The notes under the pieces: generated by a model
Databases searched by the model: none
Seen by the model: the letters and a program-made list of their open reading frames with translations, nothing else
What the model was told of the DNA's origin: nothing
Assembly (NCBI RefSeq): GCF_963422355.1
Contig: NC_085085.1
Location: 16,397,588-16,461,587, forward strand
Direction: 5' to 3'
DNA length: 64,000 bases
From: Corticium candelabrum
Lineage: Eukaryota; Porifera; Homoscleromorpha; Homosclerophorida; Plakinidae
Shown here: positions 28,782-50,119 of the stretch, piece by piece
Position numbering within the stretch: the first letter of the stretch is position 1
How the letters are laid out: every line of letters starts with the position of its first letter
Made by a program: the position numbers and the translations under genes

Positions 28782-31700
28782 CTGTGCTTTTGTATGTACT
28801 AAAAGCCATTGCTGTTATGGCAATAAAACCATGAATAAACACGAAGCATCTCCAGTAAAACCTTACAACACAACCGTGATCTCAGCAATGTCACCTTATA
28901 TGGTACTTATAATTACATCATCCCATCATCCCATCATCCCATCATCCCATCATCATCATCATCATGCAGTCAGTTGTCGGGACTTGGACTGTTCATGGCG
29001 TTGGCATGGCTTGATAAGCTTTCTCCATACATTATTGGTCGTTTTTTTTTGCTTGAGTTTGCCATCTGTTAATCAGGGAGACATCTGAGCTGTTATGGGA
29101 AACTTTTGCCATTGTCATTCACCATAAAACTGTTTGCAAAATCATGAAGTGAAGCTAGCTCTTGCAATTGGCTAGTATCACTCTCTTGGTACAACACTAA
29201 TGCTGTCCAGTAGGTGAGGACAGGCCAAGACATGCTGGCATCAGTGTCATACTGCAGTGGCTGATCAGATGAAATCTCTGCCCATGGGTGATGCTAGTCT
29301 CGCGTAGACAGACCCCTTTCAGCTGTGTCACAGCAAAAATGGGTCTGGTGAACAGCCTTTGATGTTGCTGTGTGCCGCATAGCCAGAAATCGACTATCTA
29401 AAGACCGGATTTGGTTTCTTAAGCGCTTCACTAAAGACCAGACTGGTATGCACACAGTGCAATCCTATAACAACTCAAAGACTACAGCTAGAGTTGTTGC
29501 TGTTTGTGAAATCTGCATGTCTACAGCAGCAATTAAACGTGGCTGCGGGAACGTTGACGCCGACAGGCTTCCATCTCCTAGGCAATCTGTCATGATCGAC
29601 GTCGTACGTAGCATTGTGCGCTTGTGTCACAATAGAGACTGAATGCGAACGTATTGCAAACGTACTCGATGTAAAGCAATGCACAAAACACATGAGATGA
29701 TTACCCAAACACAGAAAGACGACTCATCTTGTGTTTCGATGATGTCAGCTCTAAGCCCTTCCAGATCACTTTAGACGTCAAACAGCATCGAGTATGTTCG
29801 CATCCATTCAGTACGTTCGCATTCAGTCTCTGTTGTGACATGAGCGCACAATGCTAGACGTACAACGTTGATCATGGCTGCATGAAATCGAAGCCTGTTA
29901 ACGGCAACGTTCTCGTGGCCGTGTTTAATTGCTGCTTAGACATGCAGATTTCACAAACAGCAACAACTCTAGCTGTAGTCTTTGAGTTGTTCTCTACGTA
30001 ACAAAATTAATAGAAGCTAATGAGATAGGATTGCACTGCGTGCATACCAGTCTGGTCTTTAGTAAAGTGTTTAAGAAACCAAATCTGGTCTTTAGATAGC
30101 TGTTTCTGGCTACGCGGCACACAGTGACATCAAAGGCTGTTCACCAGAGCCATTTTCGCCTGAAAGTTTATGACGAGGCAGAAAGGGGTCTGGCTACGCG
30201 AGAGTAGGGTGATGCCACAAGTCACCATCTGGGAATAGTCCCTCAGACCTTGTAACAGATATTTTATTTCGTTCTGCAAAAATACTCAGACTCACCCTCT
30301 ACACCAGAAGAATCTAGTGGGGTTATTGGTTTAGCTAGTCACCGACAGCCCAACCCATGCCACAGGTTGTACCGATTTTCATAAGCGAGACAGCACCTGA
30401 CCTGACACACACTTATAATTACATACAGCGTCTATATAATATAATGTACATAAAACACTGGTGGCAATGTATGTCATCCAGATTAGTTACATGTACGTTA
30501 TAATGAAGAATTCTTAATTATATATACAAATGTTAGGTATCTTGTTACGGTACATCTTGTACTCATTCAACCGATGAAGGTTCATGAACCAAACTTTTTT
30601 AAAGAAAATACATTGCTTCCTTGTGCTGCGCAACAAAGTCTCTGTAAATCAGTACACATACAATAACATACCAAGTTAGGTGGCAGAAGTGTTGCTGGGC
30701 CAAAAGGAGGAGGAAGGTTCATTTTGTTCATGAGATGTAGTACCTAATCACACATCAACATCCACATGCATAGTGTAAGATGTTAATCTCAGCTGTGTAT
30801 TCATGTACCTGCTCATAGAAACCAGTCACACAAGCAAGAGCATGGGATATGTTAACAAGAGTGTCAATGGTTGGTGGTGGATAAGCATAACGAAGACTTC
30901 TTGTCCGTGGATACGTTAACCTAAAAACAAAAAGCAACATTCCCATCATAGTAAAAATGGCACACATAAATGTGTCATACCCATGTTGTGGGGCAAGAGC
31001 ATCAGTCAGTGGTAAGGTACACTGAGAATTACAAGACTCATTGTCTGCTTGCAGAGACACCTTGTCTTTATCATGTTTATTCTTATAGTTCCAACCACTA
31101 CACACAACAAGTTAATCCATATAGGAAAGCGAGTGTCTAAAAACCCGTGCATTTACTGTTTTGCTTGCTCTTGAGTTTGAAGCTTTATGTGACCTGCATT
31201 GGCAAATTCTATAACTAGCTGACTACCAAGAATTTTCAGTTGATGAAGCCTTGACATGGCCTAGAAACAATCAAGTTTAGTTACTAATCATGTATTTGTC
31301 ATGCGACATCAAGATCGTCTGACAAGTTTCTCGCATAAGTAACTGACACTAATTTATCTATTGTTAGTCCATTCACCTATTCTAGTCCACTTGCTAGTCT
31401 CTGCCCATCTTTACATAATTCTTCTGTGTCTGCTGGCCTGTTGTACATGCGTCTGCACACCCTCATGCAGGCAACTGCCTATTGTCTATGTGGCTGTCAA
31501 TACATACATTTGAAGCAATAGTACAATACAATACTTAGGGTGCATTCGAATACTATAGCATTTTGCATTCAATTATCCAAATCCGGCATTCGGTTATCTG
31601 AACTCTGCGTTCAATCATCCGATTCAGGCAATCAATTATCCGTTGCTAAAGGCTGTGCAATAACATGAAAAATTAAATAACTTACATAGTCTGCGGTTGG

Positions 31701-33153
31701 ACAGCTGCTCAAATATCATCATTCATCAGCTGTCTAGACGCAATAATTGTGTAATTAATCTTGACTTTAGCGTAAATTAGTGTGTGTGTGTGTTGTACAG
31801 TGTACGTTTGCTTGGCACTATTCAATCTTGATATCCCACGTTTCTGCGGAGGTTTAATTAAGCTGTTGTGAGCAAACTAAATCTACATATCCAGGAAGCT
31901 TACAACGCCATGCTCTGTCCATCGGTTTTGTGCGTGCTGCGTGATACAGTGCAACAGTTCCATATACCAATAAATGTGTTGTTGGCGGGTGTTTAGCTAA
32001 TCAAAGAGCTCTAATTTCACTGATTATTACTTTCCCACCTTAATTAAATGTGGGTGAGCATCATAGAAAGACTTCATGAAAGAAGTGTGCACTGTTTTGA
32101 CTTTACCTATCAGACTGAAAGAATTATTGCTATAAGTTTGGTACTTCTATGACAGAACCTCGAACAATCAACTGCCTGACTTGCATAATTGAATGCAAAA
32201 TACTATAGTTCCAGTTCTAGAACTGGAACTGGCAGAACTGTTGGAACTCTTGCTAGCAAACAAACGTTTAGAACTGTCAGCAAGTTGAGCATGAGCAATA
32301 GACTCCGACGTCATGGTAAGCGTCGATAGAAGTAGAGTGGAGTTTCTACTCCATTTGTTCTAGTTTGTTCGCACATCAGCAGTGCTTTTGCTTTCAGTTT
32401 TTGCAGCTGCTCGCTAAGAAGGTCACTGCAATCAGTTCCAAATTTCGTTTCTTCTGGTGTTTGCCAAGCCGATGGTCGCCACAAGTGTTCATTAGAACCA
32501 ACAAGAAGGTCCACAACGGCCTCAGCATCTGTACCTGCCATTTCAGTTCGACAGCCTCCGGGGAATTTTTGCATTTAGGTAGGGCGTGACAGTTCCAACA
32601 ATTCCTGCTTGCTAAACAGAACTGCTAGAACTGGTCTGAGAGCTCTAGAACTGTCAGGACTACCAATCGAACTCTAGCCACACTACAACACTGAAAGTTC
32701 ACCGGGCCCCTTGACGTTTTGAGTACAGCTCCTCGCCAAGTCCTCAAGACGTTTACAAAGTCCCATAATTACGGCTCATAGCTGACATTATTCTAACTTT
32801 ACTAACTAGTAAAATAATTAATTAAATCAAGAAATGAAAACTGCCCGTTTTGTCTTCCATTTGTTTGGCATAACTTCTGTCCATACAACTAGTCTGCTTA
32901 CCTTTTCAGCAGTAGAATTGGTACCGAAGGTTGCAAACGCACAGTTCCTCTGTTGATATCCATGCATATACATAGTCATACATTTAGCTACACGTCCAAC
33001 AATTCATAACTACAATTTGCCTACCATTCGTCCTCTGGTTTCCATTACCGTGACTTCAACAGCTCCAAAATGTCTTAAAAAGTCCTCTTTCTCTTCAAAC
33101 GAAAGAGATGTAGGCAAATGCCTGACAAGAAGTGTTCTGCTACTATTCTCCAT
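26351..33153 (-). CDS. RNPC3: RNPC3, U11/U12-65K minor spliceosome protein
   Basis: RNPC3 (U11/U12-65K) bridges the U11 and U12 snRNPs by binding the U12 3' stem-loop with its C-terminal RRM and U11-59K with its N-terminal part. Thirteen exons: 33153-33025, 32949-32902, 31260-31157, 31097-30981, 30920-30809, 30743-30672, 28623-28499, 28439-28304, 28239-28011, 27947-27853, 27782-27724, 26715-26583, 26419-26351 (475 residues; human 517). RRM1 (about 8-85) shows TLLVRHLP and CAFATFG. A middle block RYAYPPPTIDTLVNISHALA matches the family. RRM2 (about 374-458) shows SRLYVKNLS, EGRMKGQAFVGLPSE and the end QFARSAKAKQ. The donors of exons 7 (GTCTGT) and 12 (GTATCT) are weak, and exon 7 is the least certain junction. 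Introns carry two transposon-like insertions. The start codon lies 74 bp from that of TANGO2 copy A, head to head. Confidence 0.92.
28724..28780. repeat. (CA)n microsatellite in an RNPC3 intron
   Basis: About 56 bp of pure CA repeat upstream of exon 7 on the transcribed strand. A shorter CATC-type repeat follows at 28921-28965. Confidence 0.95.
29295..30206. mobile_element. Long-TIR foldback element with 9-bp target duplication
   Basis: A 912-bp element inside the intron between RNPC3 exons 6 and 7. The left end TAGTCTCGCGTAGACAGACC is mirrored on the right (TACTCTCGCGTAGCCAGACC in reverse). The arms keep matching for about 370-400 bp: GTCTGGTGAACAGC, CCAGACTGGTATGCA and GCAGATTTCACAAACAGCAA all have inverted partners. 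The exact 9-mer GGGTGATGC flanks both sides (29286-29294 and 30207-30215). Long TIRs with a 9-bp duplication are typical of Mutator-like elements, so I infer a non-autonomous MULE. No transposase is encoded. Confidence 0.85.
31553..32208. mobile_element. Small inverted-repeat element in an RNPC3 intron
   Basis: The left end CTATAGCATTTTGCATTCAA and the right end, read in reverse as CTATAGTATTTTGCATTCAA, match at 19 of 20 bases. Just inside the left end is a degenerate tandem of about 25 bp built on CATTCAATTATCC. Next to the right end, at 32207-32230, is a perfect 24-bp palindrome with AGTTCCAGTTCT as its half. The family is unknown. Confidence 0.6.
32231..32700. other. Repeat-like stretch with a short open frame
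   Basis: TAGAACTG-type motifs recur on both sides of an 87-codon frame on the minus strand (32574-32311), in RNPC3 intron 2. The predicted peptide has no family I recognise and does not fit the RNPC3 reading. It may be the core of a decayed element. Confidence 0.3.
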
Positions 33154-33227
33154 TACATTCAGTAGCCCGGATAATGCACACGCGTTTGGGTTCTAATCAG
33201 TAGATTCCCGTATAAATCAGTGTCAGG
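33154..33227. promoter_or_regulatory. Head-to-head promoter region, RNPC3 and TANGO2 copy A
   Basis: Only 74 bp separate the two start codons, so the genes must share promoter sequence and have very short 5' UTRs or overlapping starts. The sequence TTCCCGTATA just before the TANGO2 start is kept in front of TANGO2 copy B (39851-39860). No TATA box is convincing. Confidence 0.7.
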
Positions 33228-35571
33228 ATGTGTCTTCTCTTTCTCAGTTTCTCTAGCGACACATCCCAACCGTACAAACTTGTTTTAGTTTTCAATAGAG
33301 ATGAATTATATTCGCGACCGACAACTCCTGCGCAGTTTTGGGATGATGACAATATTTTAGCAGGTGCAATACAATACAATACAGTACAGTACAGTACATT
33401 TACAGTAGAGTACAGTAGAGTACAGTACAGTAGAGTACAGTACAGTAGAGTACAGTACAGTACAGTAGAGTACAGTACAGTAGAGTACAGTAGAGTACAG
33501 TAGAGTACAGTAGAGTACAGTAGAGTACAGTACAGTACAGTAGAGTACAGTAGAGTACAGTAAAGTACAGTACAGTACAGTAGAGTACAGTACAGTACAG
33601 TAGAGTACAGTAGAGTACAGTACAGTACAGTAGAGTACAGTACAGTACAGTACAGTACAGTAGAGTACAGTACAGTACAGTACAGTTACAGCACAGCACA
33701 GCACAGTTACAGTACAGTACAGCACAGCACAGCACAGTACATACAGTACAGTACAGTACAGTACAGTACAGTACAGTACAGTACAGTACAGTACAGTACA
33801 GTACAGTACAGTACAGTACAGTACAGTACAGTACAGTACAGCAGGGGCAGATTTAGGATTTTCGGATGGGGGTTCCGTGACGTCACAAAGGTTAGGATCA
33901 ACCACGCCTCCAGATATAAATTAGCTATTTAATCACCTATACCATAGAACGGAAGTATGCGTTAATTAATGAATCTATAGTACTGGACAATTTGAATAAG
34001 TATATGGTTTCATGAAATTGTGATGTTGTGACCATCAAATATATTTTCATGAGATGAAAAATAACTACTTTGAAACATTATCATTGCAAGGAAGTAACAA
34101 AGTGGTGGTGTTCGAGCTGGGCCAAAAAGCCACAGTTTGATTTCAACAAACCCTTGCAGCCTTCACGTCCTGGAAGATGTGGGGGTGCAGCTCACACAGA
34201 GTCGTATCCGCCACACCTTTTTTCCTGGCTGCAAGCCTGAAATGCCTTGATTTTACGGAAAGAAGCCTTTGCAAGGTTTTTTGAATGTCTTGGCAACTTG
34301 AAGTCTGAAAGGGCTAGCTTCTTTCAAGTGACGACTTTCTAGGGCAGCCAAACAAAGATGTCAACTGACGATGTGAAGCTGTTCAGCACGCTCTTCCGTG
34401 TGCTGAATTGGCGCATTGTGTTTGATGTTCGTGCCTAGTAGGCTACAAAAAGAGTAGGAGTACCGTACGACTCACTCGTACTGTCCGACTGCTGGAACGT
34501 GGGTATCACCGCGTGATGACATCACATAAAATTTTAGGGGGTTCCATGGAACCTCCGCAAACCCCTCTAGATCTGCCAGTGTACAGTACAGTACGGTACA
34601 GTACAGTACAGTACAGTTACGTTACGGTATGGTACAGTACAGTACAGTACAGTACAGTACAGTACAGCGCAGTACAGTACAGTACAGCGCAGTACAGTAC
34701 AGCGCAGCGCAGCACAGCACAGCACAGCACAGCACAGCACAGCACAGCACAGCACAGTACAGTACAGTAGTGCAGTACAGTACAGTACAGTACAGTACAG
34801 TTCAGTTGCAGTTGCAGTTGCAGTTGCAGTTGCAGTTGCAGTGCAGTGCAGTGCAGTGCAGTGCAGTGCAGTGCAGTGCAGTGCAGTGCAGTGCAGTGCA
34901 GTGCAGTTGCAGTGCAGTGCAGTGCAGTGCAGTGCTGTGCAGTACATGGAATGTTGTCTACTCAAGCACGACGAAGACATAACTAATTGAAGGTAGACGG
35001 CAACAGTATTGTAATGATGTTTTTAAAAATTACAAACAATCAAACTCTATTTTGACATTTCTCTACTTAAAGTTTTCTTTTCTTTTAATTAATTAGAGGT
35101 TTTGTTGTTTTTGTGAGATTGGCAGTAAATTTGCTGAAGTGTGATAAACCATATTTGTATAAATGTATCTCACTGCCCGTGTTTGGGCATTTCCATCTTT
35201 TCTATACATACATTCAGCTTTTCAGGAGAATAATTCAGCCATTAATTAACCAACATGCAATGTGTGCCAAAACTGTGTGAATATAATTAAACGTGAATGT
35301 GATAGGCGATTAGTACAGGTGTTTTGTAGGAATTTTTTTAGTACAGTATGATAATTGAATACCAGTATTAAAAGTTAATACAGTACATGCATTATAAATA
35401 GAGTGCTTGAGCTTCTACTACAGGGAGGTAACGAGAGAATCACTGCTGCAAGACAGTTTTAGACGCATGTTTGTAGGTTGCTTAGTAGAGAGGTTGCTAC
35501 ATGAATCTAAACTAGCTATATTTTATGTTTTATCTGGAGTGGATGAGTGCCAGTTACATTTTATAAGAAGT

Positions 35572-35651
<80 letters not shown>

Positions 35652-35713
35652 TGGAGAAGTGCTATTACGCTGCGTTGCCAAAACCCATAATGGGTATGGT
35701 GGAATCAAGGTCA

Positions 35714-35767
<54 letters not shown>

Positions 35768-38187
35768 ATGTGAATGAAAGCAGGTTTAGTTGTCAAACGT
35801 TTGCGCTCTACTTGGGATTGAACATGGTAGGATGGTTTGAGATGTATCATGAGAATTAATGAAAGAAATCACTTTGGAGTGTGAGGCCTTAATTATTTTC
35901 TTGTAATAGGAATGGATATGGAGACTGGAAAGAATGGTGGCACTTGGCTTGGCATTACAAGGACGGGTCGAATTGCTACTCTTACTAATTATCGTCAGAA
36001 GTTTTCTGATTTGAATCCTAAAGCCCAGGGAAGAGGTAATTTGAATTTATAGAAGTTTCTTAGGTTTTTGACAGAACTTCTGTTGCATATACTGTAGTCT
36101 AGATCTGCCATGTGTGTATTTATCTTGCATATATATAAAATACTGTAGCACAGTACTTAGTATAACTAGGTTTTGTGAAGTTGTATGATTTGTTAGCATA
36201 TCAATGTTATAAATTTAGATTTAGTGACTTTTTGATTATGGTGACTGTCAAGTGCGACAAATAAATTTGAATGAATTGTTGACAGGTTTCTTGGTTGTCG
36301 ACTATCTACATTGTGATTTGCCACCAGAAGAATATTTGAAGCCTTTGGCGGAAACAAGAACTCATTTCAATGGATATAACATTCTTACAATAGAACTGAA
36401 GTCAGATAAATTATATTAATGTTGGCAATGCTATAGCATGGTCATTTGCAGGTCAGGCAAGGTCTTTTATTTCAGTAACATGGAGGGCAGAGATATTCAA
36501 CAGCTGACACCTGGTTAACATGTTGTACCTGGCATATTGAATTTGAAATCATAAAAATGCTTTGCTATACCTAAACTTAAAGGAATTTATGGTCTTAGTA
36601 ATAAGACAGTTGATGATCCATGGGCAAAGGTGGTTCATGGCAAGCAGAGATTTATAGATGTGTTGCAGTTATACCAAGACTTGAAAGAGGCACTAATAGA
36701 AGAACTCTTGAAGATGATGTCTGATGATACTTGGTCAGGCAATTGATATTGCTTCACAATTCATATTTCAAATTGTGACTTAATTTGTACATGTCTAACT
36801 AGAAAACATTTATTCTTGATTTGTGATGTTGCATAATTAATGCAGCAATAGGGTTTGACTCATTGGTACTGGTCTTATCCAACAATGAACTTATGGCTCT
36901 AAATTGATGCCAAATTACACTTTTATAGATGGTTGATTGCAAACATATTATGAGAGCTACTACGTGTAGTTCATGTTGCCTTCCAAATAAAGATGCTTAC
37001 AGGAACTAAATTTATTTCAAATAGCTAGCTAGCTTTTGGAAATCTGTTTATAAAATTTATGAGATTATTTATGACTAACTATAAGATTGCTTGTCTCTAT
37101 GGCATACTAGTACCATTGGGACTGAAAAATGGTACTCGTGTAAACAGGAAAGTGATGTTGAGCAATGTATGTCTGACAGTTACTATTCACTAGTGATGTA
37201 CCAGTTTAGTGCTGATAAAGCAGTAGCAGATGTGGATTTACAGTTTTGGCTATAAAATAAGGAGATTGAGGCATAGCATATGTAGCCTCAGTACACCAGA
37301 CTGCTTTCGATCTGCACGTAATGGGATGGCCGGAGAGGGTGGAGAGTAGGAGGAGAGAAGAAAGCAGTTTTTGCAATGTGCTTTCTTGTCTCATTCTATT
37401 CTTCAGCCATCATGTGCAGAAAGCAGCCTGATGTACCAAGGCTACAGCATATGTGGCATAGACGATATTAAGTGAAATTTACTAATAGTGTACATTGTAA
37501 ATGTGACTGTGTTCTGGAAAAATGATGTAGAGCAGTTTTGATATGCTACAGCTTATTATGCATGGATACTGTACATAGGTCTGGACTTATGAAAAATGAA
37601 CTCAACTGATTAGCAATGCACAACAAGTTGTACACTAAGAATTTAGAACAATTAATTAAAGTGAAGTTGAAGCTTATTTTTGTGCTATAAGCAATTTGAT
37701 GTTGTGCTCCTTTGTGGAGACATGAGGAATTACTTATCATCAGGTCATTGTTTAGATGAAGTGAGTTGTTTGCTTAGAAGGTGACTAATTTAGTGGTTGT
37801 TGTCGTTCAGTTTGATGTCTGATCTGTTGTTGGTAAGTTGTGACTTGCTAAATTGTATTACTTTTGTGAATTGCAGTCGTCATCCTGGTGGTAACTATCC
37901 TTTGTTAGACTGGCCGGAGGAATACATAAAATGTTCCAGTTCGATATTTGTTAGAGGGTTTGAGACACCATCAGGTGGTTATGGCACAAGGTACAGTCAC
38001 TGTTGCATAAGTTATTGGTTGATCAGCATCATTACATAAATTCTTGCTAAGAACAACTAGTGTTATACTGGTGGACAACAAGGATCATGTGACATACGTT
38101 GAGCGTACTCTGGATGATCCTATAGAGATTGGAACATACAGATGGCGAACACAGCAGTTTGAGTTTGACCTGTTGTCATCAGCTTGA
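33228..38187 (+). CDS. TANGO2: TANGO2 homologue, copy A
   Basis: TANGO2 belongs to the NRDE superfamily. Its loss in people causes a metabolic crisis disorder; its biochemical role is unsettled (lipid/CoA and haem handling have been proposed). Seven exons: 33228-33363, 35910-36035, 36286-36400, 36452-36513, 36583-36733, 37877-37990, 38052-38187 (279 residues; human 276). The start MCLLFLSF and the signature [14 protein letters not shown] near residues 20-33 carry the NRDE motif. Further landmarks are [67 protein letters not shown] and [16 protein letters not shown]. All phases close and no stops interrupt. Intron 1 carries a TACAG satellite array, an inserted element and two GT arrays. The 1.1-kb intron 5 is more than twice as long as in copy B. 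Confidence 0.95.
33364..33840. repeat. TACAG / TAGAG satellite array in TANGO2-A intron 1
   Basis: About 470 bp of tandem TACAG pentamers mixed with TAGAG. It starts directly at the exon 1 donor and becomes pure TACAG at the right. Tyr-Cys-Thr-Val-Leu open frames on the other strand are repeat artefacts. Confidence 0.97.
33842..34581. mobile_element. TIR element C1, inserted in the satellite array
   Basis: The left end CAGGGGCAGATTTAGGATTT and the right end, read in reverse as CACTGGCAGATCTAGAGGGG, are imperfect inverted repeats. A second member (41924-42561) has closely similar sequence in opposite orientation, including GGGGGTTCCGTGACGTCACA. C1 splits the TACAG satellite in two, so it entered an existing array or the array expanded around it. 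No protein is encoded. Confidence 0.75.
34582..34941. repeat. TACAG / GCACA / GCAGT satellite array, right part
   Basis: Pentamer and hexamer tandem repeats that drift from TACAG through AGCAC and GTTGCA to GTGCA. This is the continuation of the array interrupted by element C1. Confidence 0.95.
35577..35766. repeat. Two GT arrays upstream of TANGO2-A exon 2
   Basis: GT repeats of about 72 bp (35577-35648) and 50 bp (35717-35766) are separated by 68 bp of unique sequence. The equivalent place in copy B has a single array of 290 bp (46590-46879). Confidence 0.97.
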
Positions 38188-39699
38188 TTAGAGCAAAACC
38201 AAGACAGTCGACTAGAAGTTCCAAGTTGGAAGTCTTTGCATCGATATCACTACAATATGATGCTTGTCAAGAGGAAATATAGTCACTACTAACATTTGCA
38301 TTCTTTTGTGTTTGATCTGTAGTATATGTATGTGTTGCATCTACTCTGGTAACACTGAATTGTCTATGTTACCAGTAATTAACGTTGTGACATTGTGATA
38401 GCCAAGCTGATATATGCAATCCTTTTTTATGGTGTTTTAATTACTTATATTGTTGAATGTTCTTATTATTAATTTGTTTCCATATAAAAAGCTTATCAGA
38501 TTGCTTAAGAATTGTGGTAGTTTTGGTAAGTATGTTTCTAGCTGCCGGTATATTTTGAGTTTGGCATTGAGTTTGGCAATACATCCGAGCAAAAATATTA
38601 ATGAAACGTTATAAATCAAATCTTGCAACGCAAAATATAGAAATTAATAAATTAAAAATTAATACTTAAAAATTCAAAATTTAAAGTACAGTCTTAAATT
38701 TACATTTTAAATTTTAATAATTTTGAAAGCATTTTAAATAATTGCTTGTTTTAACATTAATAACCCAAAAAATTCAAATTAGAATGACAAAAGTAGAAAC
38801 ATGAATATTGCAATGCAAGAATTGAATGTTTATTAAATTGCGTTGTGCGCGCAAAACTTCTGTTTACGAGTTTTTGGCAGAGCCCTAGATTGCGTGACAA
38901 AATTTCTAGGGCCCTCATCCAACAATATAGTTGGCTAGATGCGCATCATACCACTCTCCCAATTAATGCGTGCCAATTCATGTTCATGCAATTACTTACA
39001 AGAACGCTAACGAGCCTTGTCTATAGAATGGCCGGCCGAAGGCCGTGAACCAGGTTCTATTTTCAAAGAAGCCTTTGATTGTTCCTAAATTTAGATCTTC
39101 TCTGAAACATCAGAAAATTCATCAAAGAACTCGTAAACACTCTAATTAGTAGATGAAACTGTAAAATGGGCTTGATTGACTTACCTATAAAGTTTAGTAG
39201 TTGAGCTAGCCGATGTTTCTGCATGTGTGCTACTAAATTACGCTGAAGAAGAGACGCATGACGAACGTACAGACTATAGCTAAAATGCCTGTCTAGAGCG
39301 TTGTGTTGCCTTGCTAGTAATCTCTAGCACTTCTTGCTGTCCTTATTAGCAACGTATACATAACTCACTAGATACGCCTTCAAGTGTGATGCATGACGTC
39401 GCTCGTTATTTCATTTCCCAAAAATTAGCGAACAGGTCGTAATTAGAGTTGTGAAAATTTGTTACGCATTTTGATTCTCTAGATAAATAAAATTTGGAAA
39501 ATACGGTAGAATTATCAATCACTACACCGCTATACTACATGTGCACGCTGGAAACTGAAGCCCGTGCATGGCTACTAGTAGTATACATGCAATGACGTAT
39601 GCATACCTGAGGCCACATCTCACTACACAAACACAAATCACGTACGCCACCATTCGCACCATTCCATGATTCGCCCCTAGTAATTACGTAATACCGTAC
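38188..39699. other. Intergenic region between the TANGO2 copies
   Basis: 1.5 kb between copy A and the start of the duplicated segment. It begins with the copy A 3' UTR, then very AT-rich DNA (38630-38780), and has a short GC-rich GGCCGGCCGAAGGCC at 39031-39045. I see no gene. Confidence 0.6.
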
Positions 39700-39775
39700 G
39701 TATAGAGCTACCGTGACTTCGACTAGCCTCTTTCTCTTCAAAAGATGTAGGCAATTCTGACAAGTGTCTATTGTA
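39700..39775 (-). pseudogene. Decayed copy of RNPC3 exon 1
   Basis: ACCGTGACTTC, CCTCTTTCTCTTCAAA and AGATGTAGGCAA match RNPC3 exon 1 (33040-33120) in the same order and spacing. About 20 bp are deleted in the middle and the start codon is lost. It stands upstream of TANGO2 copy B exactly as RNPC3 stands upstream of copy A, so the duplicated block included the head-to-head promoter. It can no longer encode the RRM. Confidence 0.8.
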
Positions 39776-39872
39776 GATAAGTTAGTTCTCTTTCGTACCT
39801 AGATAAGCAATAGCCGCGCCTGGAGAATACAAACGAACCTAGTAAACCAATTCCCGTATAGTCTAGCACAGG

Positions 39873-49122
<9,250 letters not shown>

Positions 49123-50119
49123 TTAGAGCAAAACCAAGACAGTCGACTAAAAGTTCCAAGTCGGAAGTCTTCGCATCGATATCACTACAATATGATGCTC
49201 GTTAATTAATTTAAGAAATAAAGCCACTATACTAACACTTGCATTCTTTTGTGTTTGATTTGTAGTATGCATGTGTTGCATCTATGCTGCATGGTAACGC
49301 TGAATTGCTGACTTTACCAGTAACTTTGTGACATTGTGATAGCCAAGCTGATATACTGTACATACAGTATACAATCCTTTTCTGTGGTGCTTTATATTGT
49401 TGTTCTTCTTATTTTGTTCTCATGCAAAACGCTTATCAGATTATACAAGAATCACAGCCCAGTTGAGCAATTAGGTGTTATTGACAATATCTGCTGATAC
49501 AAATATTGATACCTGCTAATAAACGAGTTGTTATGCTGCAGTTAAGATGAAGATCATGACAAAAGCTAGCACTGAGTAATAAAGAAATAAACTAAATGTG
49601 AAGGAGAGTCAAGTTCCAGATATTACCCTGAATTTATGAAATTCACTAGCACGTACTTCACTCTTATAGCCACATGTAGATGAGCTGCTCTATGCAATTG
49701 CTGACCTTGCCAGAACACTTGGAAGTCTTTGGTACATACATATTGATAATATGATAAAATGATGGTTCCACAGTTCTTTGGCATCTTATGCATTTCATTA
49801 ATTAAATTAAACCATTGCTTTGGCTTCTTATGTGTTTTATTGAATTCTTTCCAGTTCTGCTAAATTTTAGGGCACCGTGCACATACATTAGAATTAGACT
49901 TAATTAACAGGCTTGAATGCCAAAGATGCAGTAAAGGTCAAGATATTTATCTGGTTACTCAGAACCTGCACATTGTACATGAAATAACAGAAATCATTTT
50001 GCACAAACTTGCTCACGTTCCATCTTCTTCAACATAGATTGTGCCTGATTCATAGTCCTTGCACTTACAGTAAACTGCTACAACTGATGTGTACACTTGT
50101 ACATGTATTATAATAGCAG
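49123..50119. other. Convergent intergenic region, TANGO2-B and RPP30
   Basis: About 1 kb with both 3' UTRs. The left 300 bp match the copy A 3' flank (38188-38430), showing that the duplication runs past the stop codon. No gene is seen. Confidence 0.7.

Noticed and set aside
33357-34982. Long Tyr-Cys-Thr-Val-Leu and Ser-Thr-Val-Gln-Tyr open frames
   Set aside because: They arise from the TACAG/GCACA satellite, which lacks stops in several frames, and lie inside a TANGO2 intron.
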